A DNA stretch of 64,000 bases from assembly GCA_002914805.1 (NCBI GenBank), contig JXTB01000221.1:1-64000 (forward strand). Direction: 5' to 3'. Under the pieces are notes generated by a model. That model was not told where the DNA came from. It searched no databases and saw only the letters and a list, made by a program, of their open reading frames with translations. The translations under genes and the position numbers were made by a program. Below, piece after piece: positions 1 through 14,002 of the stretch. Every line of letters begins with the position of its first letter. Position 1 is the first letter of the stretch. The stretch is from Parasponia andersonii (Eukaryota > Streptophyta > Magnoliopsida > Rosales > Cannabaceae).

Positions 1-82
1 AGGAAATGAAATAGAGGAAGAAATGTGGCCGTTGGGTATTCGAAAATCTCTCACTGTCAGCCCTGTATAAGCCTTATATATT

Positions 83-2105
83 GGTGTCGTTCTCTGTAAA
101 ATTCAAAACACAGTCATTTTCTTCTTTACTAAAAAAATATTTAAAAAAGCAATAAAACGCTTCCAATTTAGTTATATTATTCTTTTTCATTTAAAATAAT
201 ATGTTAATTGTTACGATTATAGAAAATTTTTAATATTAAATGGAAATATAATAACCAATAGTGAAATTTTAATTTGTTCAATTTGATAATGTAAATTATC
301 TTATTTTTTCAATCTATAAGAGCTATAATGTAAATATCTTTTGTCTATAGGATATTAAGGAAACAAATTTTCACTTAATTAAAATTTAATTTATTAGTCT
401 TTATTTTTAGTCGTCAAATGACAAGCGATTAAATTTTCTTAATTTTTAGGTCAAGAAAAATTATTGAAAATACCAAACTAAAGTTTTTTTTTTTTCCTTT
501 TCAACTATATATTCATGAGATCAAGGCTATTTTTTTTTTCTAAAAAATCAAAACTAATTTTAGTATTTCGGTACATTACTCGTATCTTCTTTTTTTTTTT
601 CCTATATGAATAACTATCTTTCATGTTGCATTATTTGTATTTGACCTTGAAATTTAGCATATCAATCCTGGAATCCAATAGCTTAGTCCAAGAAAACAAA
701 AGGGGGACATTTTGCATCCGGAAGACTTGAGACTGAGTTTTCTTTTTCACACTCTTCATAGCAAATGTTGTTTTAATAAAGAGTTGAATACTAATCGAAT
801 AACTATCAAAAAACATCAAGTTGTTTCTATTTTATTTTTTCTAAATAAATCATCGAACAGGCATTGAATTTCATCGAAATTTTTGATGATTTTTTGGTTG
901 TTCTCTTTAGATTTAATAAATTCTCGAAATTCATCGAATTAGAATTGAAATTTTTGTTGTCTTTTCGATAATCATCAAATAATTTCTTAGAGATAATTAT
1001 TAAAGAGTTTTCATTAAATTTTCATTAAAATTCATCAAATGGGCATCGAATTATTATCGACACTACAACAAAAATATGAAGTAGTAATATTTCATTTAAT
1101 GACACTAACCTTAAAAATGTCACAGTAATGATATTTATTGATATTTGTTGAAAAATATCATTAATTTACAAAGATATTATGATCTTTGAAAAATATATTT
1201 CAAAAATTAGGTTTAATAACATTTTTAAAATGTCACTAAAGTTTCTCAAAAAAAAAATGTCACTAAAATTTGTCATTAATGGCATGTTTCAAATGTCATT
1301 AATATTTTATTTTAGTAGTATTTTGAAAATGAGATTAATGTTGGATTTAGTAGAATTTGGAAAATGCAATTAAATTTTAAATTTAGTTAAATTTTAAAAA
1401 TACTATTTATTCATCTCCAAATTATTGATAATTCTAGAAAAAAAAATATGATAAAATGAAAAGTATAAGTTTTAAACGTAAAAAATACTCTCTTTCTTTT
1501 TTGAAAAAAAATGAAAAAACATATATAAAAGAGGAGTATGGGTACTCCCTATGTTTCTCTCTTTTTTATTAATTTGTTTATTTACCATCATATTACGTTT
1601 CAAAAACAAAGTTATACCATCATATTCAATTTAACTAAAGACAAATACGTATTTTTCGAAGTTAAATGATAAATGAATTTATGTAAAAAAAAAATAAAGA
1701 AACCATTTGAGGAAAATTACATCCATGGTAATTATAAATTAGTTTTATAAGTAGAAGTGATCTCCCATAATAAACTCTCTCAAGAATAAATTCCTCTAAG
1801 AACTAGTGGAAAAAAAAAAAAGAAAGAAATGTAAGATCAGTTTAATCTTCAAGTTCAATTATTAATGAAATTAATATATAACACTTTATTAGATTAATTA
1901 GTTAAAATAATAAAAAATCTTCTAAATTTGAAACTAAAGATGCGTATATTGATAATTTAAATTCAAGATCAGTATAAAAAAAGAATTTAAATTTAAAATC
2001 TTTGTAGATTCCTTAATTTATTAAGTAAGTCTAAATTTAATTTCTTTTAGAATTCCAAAAATTTAGCATATCAACAAATAGGAACAAATTTAAATTAACT
2101 TATTG
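83..2105. repeat. Tandem duplication, unit A
   Basis: This segment is repeated, in the same orientation and order, at about 2405-4592. Matching landmarks include the stretch just after TGGTGTCGTTC (83 and 2405), the 'caactatatattcatgag' stretch, the CACTA left end (1061 and 3585) and the stretch ending near AAATTAACTTAT. The copies differ by point changes and by an unshared block (about 640-775 here, about 2990-3300 in unit B). No coding sequence is visible. Edges are approximate because the match fades gradually. Confidence 0.85.
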
Positions 2106-5100
2106 TAATAACCTAACTTCTTTTTTTAAGATCAACATTTACGTATGTTCATAACTTTTCTTTTTTTGAACATAAACTTGGACTATAAAAATTTATGACA
2201 ATTTTTTTATTTATATTATCTTCTTAAGATAATTAACCAATTAATCCAAATATTATACTAAGAAATTTAGACAAACTATTAAAGAAAATGTTATATTTTT
2301 TTTTCTAAGATTTAAATAATGCGCAACTAAAATAGCTTCCAGATGACGAGGGGGATAAAAGTGGACCTCTTAAATCTCAAGCTCTCTTTAGACAGGTATC
2401 AATATGGTGTCGTTCACTGTAAAATTCAAAACACATCAGGCCGCAAGTCATTTTCTTCTTTACTAAAAAAATATTTAAAAAAGCAATAAAACTCTTACAA
2501 TTTAGTTATATTATTCTTTTTCATTTAAAATAATATGTTAATTGTTACCATTATCGAAAATTTTTAATATTAAATGGAAATATAATAATCAATAGTGAAA
2601 TTTTAATTTGTTCAATTTGATAATGTAAATTATCTTACTTTTTCAATCTAAGAGTGATAATGTAAATATTTTTTTTCTAAAGGATATTATTATCATTTTG
2701 AAATTGAATTAAAGAAACAAATTTTCACTTAATTAAAATTTAATTTATTAGTCTTTATTTTCTGTCGTCAAATTACAAGCGATTATATTTTCTTAATTTT
2801 TAGGTCAAGAAAAAATTATTGAAAATACCAAACTAAGGATTTTTTTTTTTCCTTTTCAACTATATATTCATGAGATCAACGCTATTTTTTTTCCCTAAAA
2901 TATCCAAACCAATTTTAGCATTTCGGTACATTACTCGTATCTTCGTTTTTTTTTTCCTATATGAATAACTATCTTGCATGTTGCATTATTTATACTTCTT
3001 CCTTCCTATCAAATATAGTCTAAAGCCTTCAATAAAATAAATTAGTAGGAGTACTGCACGGATCAATTTGATATGCATTCATAAAGGTGCAAATTAAAAA
3101 TATCATTATTTTGTAATTAAATATTTAATAATTATTTGTTACTCTTGGCTTTTTATTATGTGATTTGTATTACTTTATTCCACAGAAGAGTTAAATCTCA
3201 AAGTGTAAATATAGGAGGTATAATTATATTCAGATCTCTAACCTCCATAAAACATGTATTTAGGTTATGTTTAAAATTCATGAAAACTACTATATTTTGA
3301 TGGACGGTTAAACACTAATTGAATAACTATCAAAAAGTTTTGAATTATTTTTATTTTATTTTTTCTGAATAAATTATCGAGTTGGCATTGAATTTCATCA
3401 AAATTTTTGATGATTTTTGGGTTGTTATCTCCTAATTTAGTAAATTCTCAAAATTCATCCAATTAGAATTAAAATTTTCATTGTCTTTTCGATAACCATT
3501 GAATAATTTTTTTGAGACGATTATTAAAGAATTTTCATCAAATTTTCATTGAAATTCATCAAATGGACATCAAATTATTGTCAACATTATAACAAAAATA
3601 TGAATTAGTAACATTTCATTTAGTGACACTAACTTTAAAAATGTCACAAGAATAATATTTATTGATATTTGTTGAAAAATGTCATTAATTTACAAGGATA
3701 TTATGATCTTTGAAAAAATATATTTTGAAAATTATGTTTAATAATATTTTAAAAATGTCACTGAAGTTTGTCATTAATGTTTCAAATTTCATTAATATTT
3801 TATTTTAGTAGCATTTTGAAAATGAGATTAATGTTGCCTTTAGTAAAATATGGAAAATGCAATTAAATTTAAAATTTAGTTACATTTGAAAAATGATGTT
3901 TATTCATTTCAAAATTATTGATAATTCCAGAAAATATATCAAAATGAAAAGTATAAGTTTTAAACATAATATACTCTCTTTTCTTTTTTTTTTTTAAATG
4001 AAAAAACATATATAAAAAAGGAGTATAGGTAATCCCTATGTTTCTCTCTTTTTTACTAATTTATTTATTTACCATCATATTATGTTTCTAAAAAAAAAAA
4101 GGTTGTACTATCATATTCAATTTAACTAAAGACAAATACATGTTTTTTGAAGTTAAATGATAAAAGAATTTATGTAAAAAATAAAGAAATCATTTTAGGA
4201 AAATTACATCCATGCTAGTTATAAATTAGTTTTATAAGCAAAAATGATCTCCTATAATAAACTCTCTCAATAATAAATTCATCTAAAATCCATTGAAAAA
4301 AAAAAGAAAGAAACGTAAGATCAGTTTAATCTTCAAGTTCAATTATTAATGAAATTATTATATAATAATTTATTAGACTAGTTAATTAAAATCATAAAAT
4401 ATCTTCTAAATTTGAAACTAAAGATGCACGTGTCGATAATTTAAATTCAAGATCAGTACAAATTAAAAGAATTTCAATTTAAAATCTATGTAGATTTCTT
4501 AATTTATCGAGTAAGTCTAAATTTAATTTCGTTTGGAATTCCAAAAATTTAGCATGTCAACAAATAAAAACAAAATTAAATTAACTTATCTACCACTAAC
4601 TCGTATATTTTCTCTTATAAGCATCCACGTGTATTCATGTATTCTACTAATAAATATTTTTATTAAGATTAAGTTTAGTTCTTACAATTTCATCTTCTAT
4701 TTTTTTTAGTCTTCTTCCTCTTTATTTTCCAGCATCGATGTGGTCAAGTGAGTCATCTCCAAGTTTCTATTTTATATTTCTTTTTGCAAGCTAGTTTATT
4801 TTCTTTTGAATTTATCAAACTAATTTTTTAACTTTTCCTTTAAATTATTTGCTAGGTTTACTCGTTTAATCAAAGGGTTCATCTAATACAGCTAGAAAAA
4901 GAAAGCTATTTATGCAAAATCAAGAAGAAAAAGAAAGCATACACAAAATTTGACCATAGGTATAAATATTCTCCTTTTTTTCTTTTTACTCCAATAGGAA
5001 TTTTTTGTATTATTTTTCATAACAAAAGATTATTTATTTTCTATTTATTTTTCAGTGATTCAATGAGAGACATACCGATGAGGGATATATGTGCAAGGAC

Positions 5101-5903
5101 TATCTAAGCAAAGTCGATAATTTACTTTTACTAGATTTTCAATTAGTGACATACATGTCGATGAGATGGATACAAAGATTATGGACACAAAATCAAGAAC
5201 TCAATTCACCAATTTAGTCTGTAACCTTTAATTCTCTACATTTTTGTGTAAATTTTGAATTCCTATAATGTTAATTATTTTTATCAATTAACAATCTATT
5301 TCTTATTGAATTTTCAATTTTTTCTAATTTTCACTGTGATAAATATAACATTGAAATTATTGCTTCAATTATAAAACAATAAAAAAAAGAAGCCGACCAA
5401 AATTAAGGCGATTAATTTACATACAATAAATATAGTTAAGTATAATAATTTGTTAGCATCCAAATATCGTTGGTAAAATATTTCTTAGATTGATAATTAA
5501 AGAAAATAAAAAATAAATCCATATTACATACAATAAAATTTTTTTAATGCTAATACTCAATTTTCTTGATGTGATTTAGATTAGTGACATTTTTTTAAAA
5601 CTTATTAATATGGTTTAATAACATCTTTAAAATACTACTAAAAATTTTCTTTTATACTTTTAATTTTTTTATTTATTGATTTATATAATTCAATGACATT
5701 CAGAAATATTACTAATACAATATAATAGCATTTTATAAATGCCACCAAAAAGGACGATATAGTGATATTTCATATGTCACTAGGCTTTTAATCACACGGG
5801 CATCTTTTATATTTGCTACAAATGTCACTAACTTCGTAAATGCCACTAAAAGTAGTAAAAGTTACATTAATAAATATCAAATATGGGGATTTTTGTTGTA
5901 GTG
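1061..5903. mobile_element. CACTA-type DNA transposon remnant
   Basis: The left end CACTACAACAAAAAT (1061-1075) and the right end ATTTTTGTTGTAGTG (5889-5903) form a perfect 15-bp terminal inverted repeat of the CACTA (En/Spm) type. Subterminal copies of TGTCACTAA-like motifs in both orientations occur at about 1090-1300 and 3620-3800 on the left and 5580-5870 on the right, as expected for CACTA elements. No transposase ORF is recognisable, so it is non-autonomous or decayed. The 3-bp flanks (CGA left, AAA right) do not match. A second decayed left end at 3585 lies inside because of the tandem duplication, so the original element may have been only 3585-5903 (about 2.3 kb). Confidence 0.75.
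2405..4592. repeat. Tandem duplication, unit B
   Basis: Second copy of the 83-2105 segment. It includes its own degenerate version of the CACTA left end at 3585 (CATTATAACAAAAA instead of CACTACAACAAAAA). Unit B runs on into the transposon body and right terminus; unit A does not. The two copies have clearly diverged, so the duplication is not recent. Confidence 0.85.
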
Positions 5904-6518
5904 AAAAATTCATCGAAACTTTTGATGTTCATCAAGAAAGGTTGTCCAATTTTTCAGAACTTCTTAGAAGTTGACTGAAATTTAATTTTCAATACAGAAT
6001 CTATCATAAAACATCTTGAAACTCAAATATAAATGATTTTAAATTAGACTTACAACATTTAAATATAAAATTTCTTAATCGTGCACGAGAGATATGAGAA
6101 AAGAGAAATAGTTGAGAGATTTTTAGAGTTAAAGTGATTTATGGGAGAAATTTATAGAGAGAGAGAGAGAGGGCAGGAGTAGAGTAAAAGTGGAGGGAGG
6201 AAGGCTAAGAGATTTTAGGAAATGACTAAAAGTTTTTGAGTGTTTTTTTCCCCTTTCTGTTTTGAGAGTTTTTTTAGTGTTTTTTTTTTTGTTACACGGA
6301 CTATGCTTTTGGGGGCATTTTTGAAGAATTTTTGAAGGAGTCATATGGTTATAATTAGGTCATTTTTGGAGCATATTTAATGAAATTTCTCAAATTTAAA
6401 TCCAATATGGTTTTCAAAGTATTGTCATATATATAAAGTCTTTATTGTAATAAAAATACTCTTATACATCCACTTTTAAGTATTGTTGAATGTGGCTAAA
6501 TAATTATTAAAAAATATA
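5904..6518. other. Gene-free flank with purine tract
   Basis: AT-rich sequence without a recognisable gene. It holds a (GA)n run at about 6152-6171 inside a G/A-rich stretch (6090-6240). Minus-strand reading across this tract gives only a low-complexity ORF. The first 40 bases after the CACTA right end resemble the sequence near 866-900 on the other side of the element. Confidence 0.5.
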
Positions 6519-7250
6519 TGTAACATCCTCCACACTAGTACTCGTAAAACTCATGTATTGATATAGAAAATGTTACTTTCTTATCCAAAAAACATGATAT
6601 TTTAAAATTTCTACTTAACTATACATATTTATACCACAAAATACTATCTTTCAAAAACCCGTCTATAATTTAGCTAGTATATTTACAAAACTCCGTTTCT
6701 TTCTTTCTTTTCTTTTTTTAATTTTCTTCTAGTAGCCCAAAAGGTCTGTCTCATATACACACTTTATGAAGTTTCTTCTCACTAAACCTTGTATAATCCA
6801 CTTACCCTTACCTACATCATATGGAAATTCTAATAAGTTATGGACTCAGTAAGCAAGTACTTAAAATTCAATGATTTCACACACGTGATATTTTTATATT
6901 CACAATGGCGTTACATCATTATTTTCACATTCAATATATTATACTTTCCATATTATACATGTGCACATATTTATACTATGGCCTTCATACTACAACCAGC
7001 ATAAGTTCTAGTAGTCATATTACTATGAGCAACATATTCATATAACTCAAAGGGTGTTATTACTCTGAGCAGCTCCAATGGTCTTTTTAATATGAACAAT
7101 ATCCTTATATAGCTCAAAGATCTTATTATCCTAAGGGGTTCAATGGTCTTATTACCATGAGCATATTCCCATCATTACTCTTATTCAGCTCGAGAAAATT
7201 ATAATAACTCAATTCATTCGTCATGAGGTCTCTTTCTAGATTAGCAATAC
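6519..7250 (-). mobile_element. Possible gypsy LTR relic (one end)
   Basis: The sequence starts with TGTAACATCC, a common terminus of plant Ty3/gypsy LTRs. On the minus strand it carries an 'ACTTGCTTACTGAGTC' stretch like the one on the plus strand of the solo gypsy LTR near 33540. At 7015-7190 there are degenerate repeats around 'attactatgagca' and 'atagctcaaag'. The opposite LTR end and a target duplication were not found, so extent and orientation are inferred. Confidence 0.35.
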
Positions 7251-8748
7251 TATCTAAAAATGCTTACTTCAAAGTGATCAATACTCCTATCATAATTCTC
7301 AAGTACATCATATGTCATATTATAGTTCTAAAATCGATCATAAATAATTCATAAACTAGCTTGTAATAACAAAGAGAACTATACATATTCAAACTTTTCA
7401 TTAAAAAACAATGTGTTCACGTAGAACATATAACACATAATGAATTTCCTATATTGTAGAAGTAAATTACTTATATTATTTGTAGTATTTCTAGCTTTAC
7501 TCTTTCAATAATCTCAGTCTATATATGTTCTAGCTGTTACTTATAAAATACATAAATTCTTGTTATTGGCGCATTCATTTAACTTGAAATTTCTTTTAAT
7601 CATAATCTAAAGCTTGAACTTCCTTTATATTCTTATTCAGCAGCCTAACATACTCATATACTTATCTTAATTTAGCTAGAGTAATTAGTGAGTCCTTAAA
7701 CTCAACCTCAAACATGAAAGTAGCTAAAATATAAGGATATAGTATTGTTATTTTTGGTTAACTAAAACTTATTTTAGAATAATCAGAGTTTTCAGTCTAT
7801 AATTTTAGAAATTGAGTTCAAGTGACATACTTTCTTATAACGGTTATAATTCTTTCTAAAAAACTTATATTGTCTTGATTACAAAAGCAAATGAAAGTGG
7901 ACTCAAAAGATTATTTATTGAGTTATTATATAAAATTTTGGATTTTAATGAGCGAAAAATTGACCCCAAATTCTAGACTAAAAATTATGTTATCATAATG
8001 ACAATTTTGACTTCCTGATTTAGAAAAATTACAACTCAGTCGATTCTTAATAGATTTAGACAAATAACATGTCATTAGAAAAGTCCATGTGTCTACTAAA
8101 GCATATAAAAATTCAGCTCAATTAATCTACTGTATGGTAGTCGTTTATTAAAAGATATATAGTATGTTGGTGCTGAAATTACTATGTTTTAAGGTTCACA
8201 AACATGGTGTATGTTGCAGTCATATTTTTCCATTTTAATCATAAAATACTTAAGTTTGACTTAGAAAGATAATATAAAAAACTCCAAATACCTAGTACAT
8301 ATTAAATATATCAAATTCTCAGATAACATCACATCTAATTCAATAAAAGTTACTAAGAATACCTCTTTGAGGGATCACACTTCTTCTTTTTGGCTTCTGC
8401 TAGGTTTACCAATTTTTTTTAAGGTTCATACTTTATCAAATATTAAAATTTTTTTCACAAAGTCCTTGAATTACCTTAAACTCTATTGTTTCTCTTTTGC
8501 TCTAACGGATGGTATAATATAAAAGTCGTGAATATTTGAGTAGTTTCTCTTGAATACAATAAATGGCCATAGATTTTGGTAGTCAACTAATACAATCTCC
8601 ACTTACTCTAAATATATAATTTCTAAATGTATAGTTTTTCTACAAGTTTTCCACCCAGCAGCAAGTGTCAAAATATACATCAATTTTGTTTTTTGAGAAA
8701 CTTATGCCAGCCGCATATCACTTATCATTTTCCAATTACATAATCCCT

Positions 8749-8780
<32 letters not shown>

Positions 8781-11700
8781 CATACCCTTAACATTCAAAA
8801 GTGAAGAGAAAGTCCACAACTTAAAGAACTTTTTGTATGAGTCCTACACAAATATTGATTTTGACCCAAGTAAATTAAAATATTCCTTAAAATATAGCTA
8901 TAATTATCGCTTATAATTTTGGTAGTAATTCATGAAAATTTCTATTGGGCATATAAGAGGTTACAAAATTGAACAATAAAGTAGTACGAATTGTGAAGAA
9001 TGATTAGGACTACAAAAGAGCAATTCAAGTAACTTTACAAATTAACTGAATGTCTATCATAGAATCTAAACCTGGACGGAGAGAATAAGAAAAGGGTGAG
9101 CACATGGTGCCTAGAAGAAATTCAATTACTATTTTTTGATAAACCAATGTGATTATATAAAATATGTGTAGTTAATGTTTCTCAAAATGATATATTATAA
9201 TAAATCCATATTTATGTCTTAAAAGTCATTTATAAACTACATATGTTAAAGTCTAATCAAATTACATAATTTTATATATCATCAATTAACTAATAAAGAT
9301 AGGTGAGCACTCATCCTCCTATCGTGGCCCTATAATATCCCTTAACAAAAGTACCTAATATTGTATTAGCTAAGGCTTATACAGGTTCATAGGTCTTTCA
9401 CCCAGAAGTACTACAACTCGTATTTATCTAAACTACCGTAATGTAAACATGATCTCAAATGCGATCTTATCGTATATATAATATGTTTCAATATTCAAAA
9501 TAACCATGCATAAGTAATTTGATCAATGCATACTTTAAATTTCGTTTTAAACTACTTTACGATTTATTGAAAATTGGACAACATAATGATTATATTTTTT
9601 CAAGACCAAAATTTAAATCATGCATTCAAAACATATATAATAATCCTAAAGCAATTCAAAATAATTCAATAGTTCTCGATTCCACCAAATAATCAATCAA
9701 AATAATTTAATCCAATAAAAACCACATTGTCCGAAAATGTCATAATGTACACAATTTTAATCAAAACATACATAAAAGCTAAGTAATTGAATATATGTAC
9801 CTCATCGTTATAGCTAGGCCTATCTATCAGTGCTCTTGTTATCCTTCTTTAATTGGTTGGTTGGTCAATTGGCTATTTGGGATTCCTGTTCGTAAATTTG
9901 GATTATGACTTTTCTAACAGAATTAGAAATAGCAAAAAAGATATCACTACTATGTCTAGAATTTTGAATTCACTTGTAATAGTTATATAATTTTCTAATT
10001 CTAATTTGGGCCAAACCTGAGCTTAAATTAAGGTGAATCTCAAGCCTCGTGGACAATTCCTATTTAAGATAAAATTTTATGCCAATGTTATATGTCATCA
10101 GGTACTTTTGACAAATACAGTCCAAAAATGCCAAGCAAACTTCGATTGAATGGCTCGATCAAAAAGCTCATATGCAAACCAAAGACTCTGATTGTCTAAA
10201 TCTACCATTTTTTAGAGAAAGAGAACCTAGTACGACCAAAGGACGAGCTCAATGATAGCTTGGGGAAGTATCATTTGTAGGCAGTAAGAGTCCGTGATGA
10301 CTTATAGAAATATTAGACTGAATAATATCCCGTGGAGGCCTGATTCTTCATCCTCAAAAATCCGAGTCTACATGGCGGTGTAGGTAGAGAATGTAGTCAG
10401 CGAAGTTGGGCTGGTCAGTGGAGTAAAGTGTTAGCTTGAAAGAATTTCTACGATTGGTTTTTGATAAGGCATAGTAAAGGTGGGCGAGAAGGAAAGCTAA
10501 AAAGGGTTTTTCGTATTTTTGACACTTATCAATTGCTGAATTGGATTTTGACTTTCAAGCTTACAAATAAGTCTTTAACCCTCAATTTCCCTTAAAAACA
10601 CCATTAATTACTACAAGAAAGTCACACCGTGATTCTGTTTTGGTCCTTGGGCACAAAATTATCATAATTTAACTTGAATTCAAGTTTAATTCAAAATTTT
10701 CACCAATTTAATTTGAGAATTTGTTAATTTGACCATATATAAACTTGTGTGGGAATCTAGGCTTTTACAAGACAATTTCTAAGTTTCTTTTCCTCTATTT
10801 TTCCTAGATCTTTGTTATTCCTACCTTAATGTGCATCCCATAATCCTAAACTTTTCTATCTTTGGAAAGTAACGTGTATGTCTTGATAGTATAGTGGGTC
10901 ATTGAGCTTGCAAGTGAATGTAAAAATAATGGCCAATAAATCTACAATATAAAAATATAGAAAACGAAGATAATACAAAGGGAGAAAAAGTAAGAAACTA
11001 GGGAAAATTCACAAACAAGATGGCCAAATTCTCAACGATCTGTAAATACTAATTCAAATCTATTAACAAAACAAATCTAATATAACATAAATAACTAAAC
11101 TTCCTATTTGGTAAAACAATGGCACATCCATAATATCAGTTTAAAATCTCCAAATTAAATGTCCCTCCTTAAGGTTTCCTCTTCTTAACCAAATATAAAC
11201 CAAAACTCACAATAAATGAAACCCAACCCTAGCTCTATTTCCCCTAAACTAGTCCTAATTTTCTTGAGAAACCAAAATAAAAAAACTAACAAGGTATTGA
11301 AATTTGTGGTGGAGGAAGAAGAGTTTGACGTTATTCCAAGTACAAAGATTAGACAGTATGAACTAGCAAGAAGGACTTGTGATGATTAGTTGAATAAAGG
11401 GAGGAGGTTCGTTAGAGAGTGATTTAGTGATGAGGGAGAAGAAGATGAAGAGGGAAGGAGAAAAGAATTGGAGTTTCAATCTTTTTTTTTAATTCTTTTC
11501 TCATTTTAATTTTAAATCAAATTGAAAAAAAATAATTAAAAATAATATCAAAATATAAATTATATTTTAGTATTTTTCATCAATTAATAAGGAGTAATTT
11601 GGTCTTTTTACTATATAATTTACTTAAACTGTCAGCTTATGGTAGAAATTTGCAGAGATTTAAAATTTGATGGTATTAATTTGCAAAAGTCAGAGGTGAG

Positions 11701-12345
11701 GTTAGTTTTTGTAGAAAATTCAAACCTTAGGGTATTTTTGTGTCATTGTCTTTTATATTAAATAAAACTTTCAATTTGTGTTTTTCTATCAGATAGCACC
11801 AAACTCATAAATATGGTCAGATTTTGTTAAAAAAATATATCATAACCCATTAGACTCATAATATAAATAAATGTAATAAAAAAGTAAAAAAAAAAAAAGG
11901 GTTTAAATTATCCTTTGTGAAAAAAAAAGTTTAAATTATAGAAAAGTGGTAAAATAGACTATTTCCATAGTGGGTTTTAGGAATTAGACTCATTTTTGAA
12001 AGTTTTGGTGTGAAAACATTCATTTTAAACAATAATAATGTATAATGACCTTATGCCCTTATTCACATACATAATGCCCAAAAAAAAACAAGAACTAAAA
12101 AAGACAGTAGCCTCACGTCTCTCTTTTTTGCTCACTCATCTCTCTCCTTGTCTCTCTCTTCCTCTCCATCAAATCCCTCTTCCCTAACTCCGGCAACCCA
12201 ACCTTAGTGAATTGATTTCCAAGAACCCACCCTAGTAAACTTGTCCACCTATCGCAATCCCTTTGTAGTCACCCACACCTTCAAACCCATAAATCTATCA
12301 TTCATGTCAAAGTCTATAATCCGATCACTCCACTCACTATCAAAG
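7251..12345. other. Unrecognised AT-rich DNA
   Basis: About 5 kb in which I see no gene. It contains a (TA)n microsatellite (8749-8782), a somewhat less AT-rich patch (about 10120-10480) with no recognisable coding or RNA content, and CT-rich leader-like sequence at 12110-12250. Short ORFs here have no recognisable domain and were left out. Confidence 0.4.
8749..8782. repeat. (TA)n microsatellite
   Basis: A run of TA dinucleotides interrupted by one TACATA step. Confidence 0.9.
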
Positions 12346-13997
12346 TGTTGGTGTTAGCTGGAATAAATTTCCGGAAAATATTTTATTAAAAATATTTTCA
12401 AGAATTCCATAGTTTTATAAAATCAAGAAACGCAGCGGAATTGGTCGTTTAAAATTTTTTCTTTTATAAAAGGTTTCGGATCGTGATCTAACATAAATTA
12501 ACTCTTGATCTAGATAAGAATAATACCTGGATTCGTTCCACAACCTTCTCGTCTTTCCGTCTATTCTTGAAAGCCGTTTGATTGATCATGTAGGTAGTCA
12601 TCTTCTTGATTCCTAACAAAGAGATCCGCAGATGAACAAGAAGACAATCTCCTCGAACCGATTTCTCCGGGATGGCCGAAACACCAAGGACAGTGAATCC
12701 TTAGTGGTGGCCGATTTTCTCTGCTCTCTCTCTCTTTCTCTCTGTTATGCGTGTAACACTCTCTTCCTATATCAGTGTTTCACGTGTAACACTTGTATAT
12801 ATATGCTAGAGAACTTTTCTCTTAACTATAGAGAGATTAGTAAACCCTAATGGGCTTATTGGGCTTGTTGGGTTGAACTGATCATCAAATAACTATTGGG
12901 CTTTAATTTGAGCTAGACAGGGGACCGGATGGATCCATAAACCCCAAGCTCCAATAGACCATATACCCAATATTATAATTAACTCTTAATTATAATTGAG
13001 CCTTGTCCATTAATATTGGGGTACACCACTATAGGCCCAATATTGAACTCTTGGACTAAATGACATTTATTTTTCTGTGAAACTTATTAACAATTAATTA
13101 GCTTGATCCATTTAGCATATACTATACCTGTAGACATACCCCCAATGTAATGCCATACTAATAGGATGAAATTACCGTATTACTTCTCTAGTACATATTT
13201 ACCTTTGAGTTGTCATTTTTCATCTAATGGATAATTATTGACTATGGTGTTTGTATCTGTTTATACCAGCACAGTCAAATTCATATAGTGAATACCGGGG
13301 CCCTATTTTATATTATCCGAGTACTTGAAAAAACTCAAAGTGACATCATATACATGGTGTCCATCATGAAAAACTTTCTACACATTTCATATACCTTATC
13401 TTCCAAGATACCGGAATTCAAACCATAAATTAGAACTAGTCCTTTAGTAACTCAAAAAGACAAAACACATGAAAGTAAGTTTGTTAATCACTAGGATTAA
13501 GGTCTTCTACAATAGTGCTAGATTAGTAAAATTAGAAATTTGAGTTACGACACTTAACCTCAAATTCTAATTAACTAGGTCCTGCTCGATGCTGTTATAA
13601 CTTTCTTATAACACACTAGTGTTTCTATCCGAAGACTCACTTCGATAATTAGAGACTTCATTAATTAAATAGATAACACTACATTCTATGGCATAGTAAA
13701 GTATTCCATCTTCAATATGTAAAATGCGAACAATTTAATTTAGGCATAATGAAATAAGGAATATAATGTCTCCCATATATGAACTCATCATAGAATAATT
13801 CTTTATTACTCATTTTATGTCTTGGAATCTTTTAGATGTTTGCATAAGATAAACATTACACATCACATATATATCAATGGGACATAAATGAAATAGAAAT
13901 TCATAACATGGAATTTATTAATAACAAATAAATACTAAATAATTTAATAAATATTATTTATAATGTTTAAATAGCTTTATAGGACATTATTCCAACA
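12346..13997 (-). mobile_element. Solo copia LTR, family X, copy 1
   Basis: On the minus strand this 1652-bp segment begins TGTTGGAATAATGTCC and ends CCAGCTAACACCAACA, giving TG...CA ends with short terminal inverted repeats (TGTTGGAATAA type). It aligns along its length with the interrupted copy at 40032-43475. The 'ACGCAGCGGAAT' stretch (rc CCGCTGCG) near 12430 is common in copia LTRs. No internal domain adjoins it, so it is a solo LTR. The flanking pentamers CAAAG (12341-12345) and TATAG (13998-14002) agree at only 3 of 5 positions, so the target duplication is decayed or was altered by recombination. A short plus-strand ORF near 12632 is internal LTR sequence, not a gene. Confidence 0.85.
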
Positions 13998-14002
13998 TAT
14001 AG

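Noticed and set aside
6129..6344. 71-codon Ser/Leu/Lys-rich minus-strand ORF
   Set aside because: It is the translation of a GA/CT microsatellite and flanking purine tract.
10180..10440. rRNA-like or organelle-derived patch
   Set aside because: Phrases such as 'gaacctagtacgacc' looked superficially like rRNA, but nothing else matches a conserved rRNA block and no organelle gene could be read.
12632..12850. Protein-coding ORF of 72 codons
   Set aside because: It lies inside the family-X LTR and is not preserved in the second copy near 40300.
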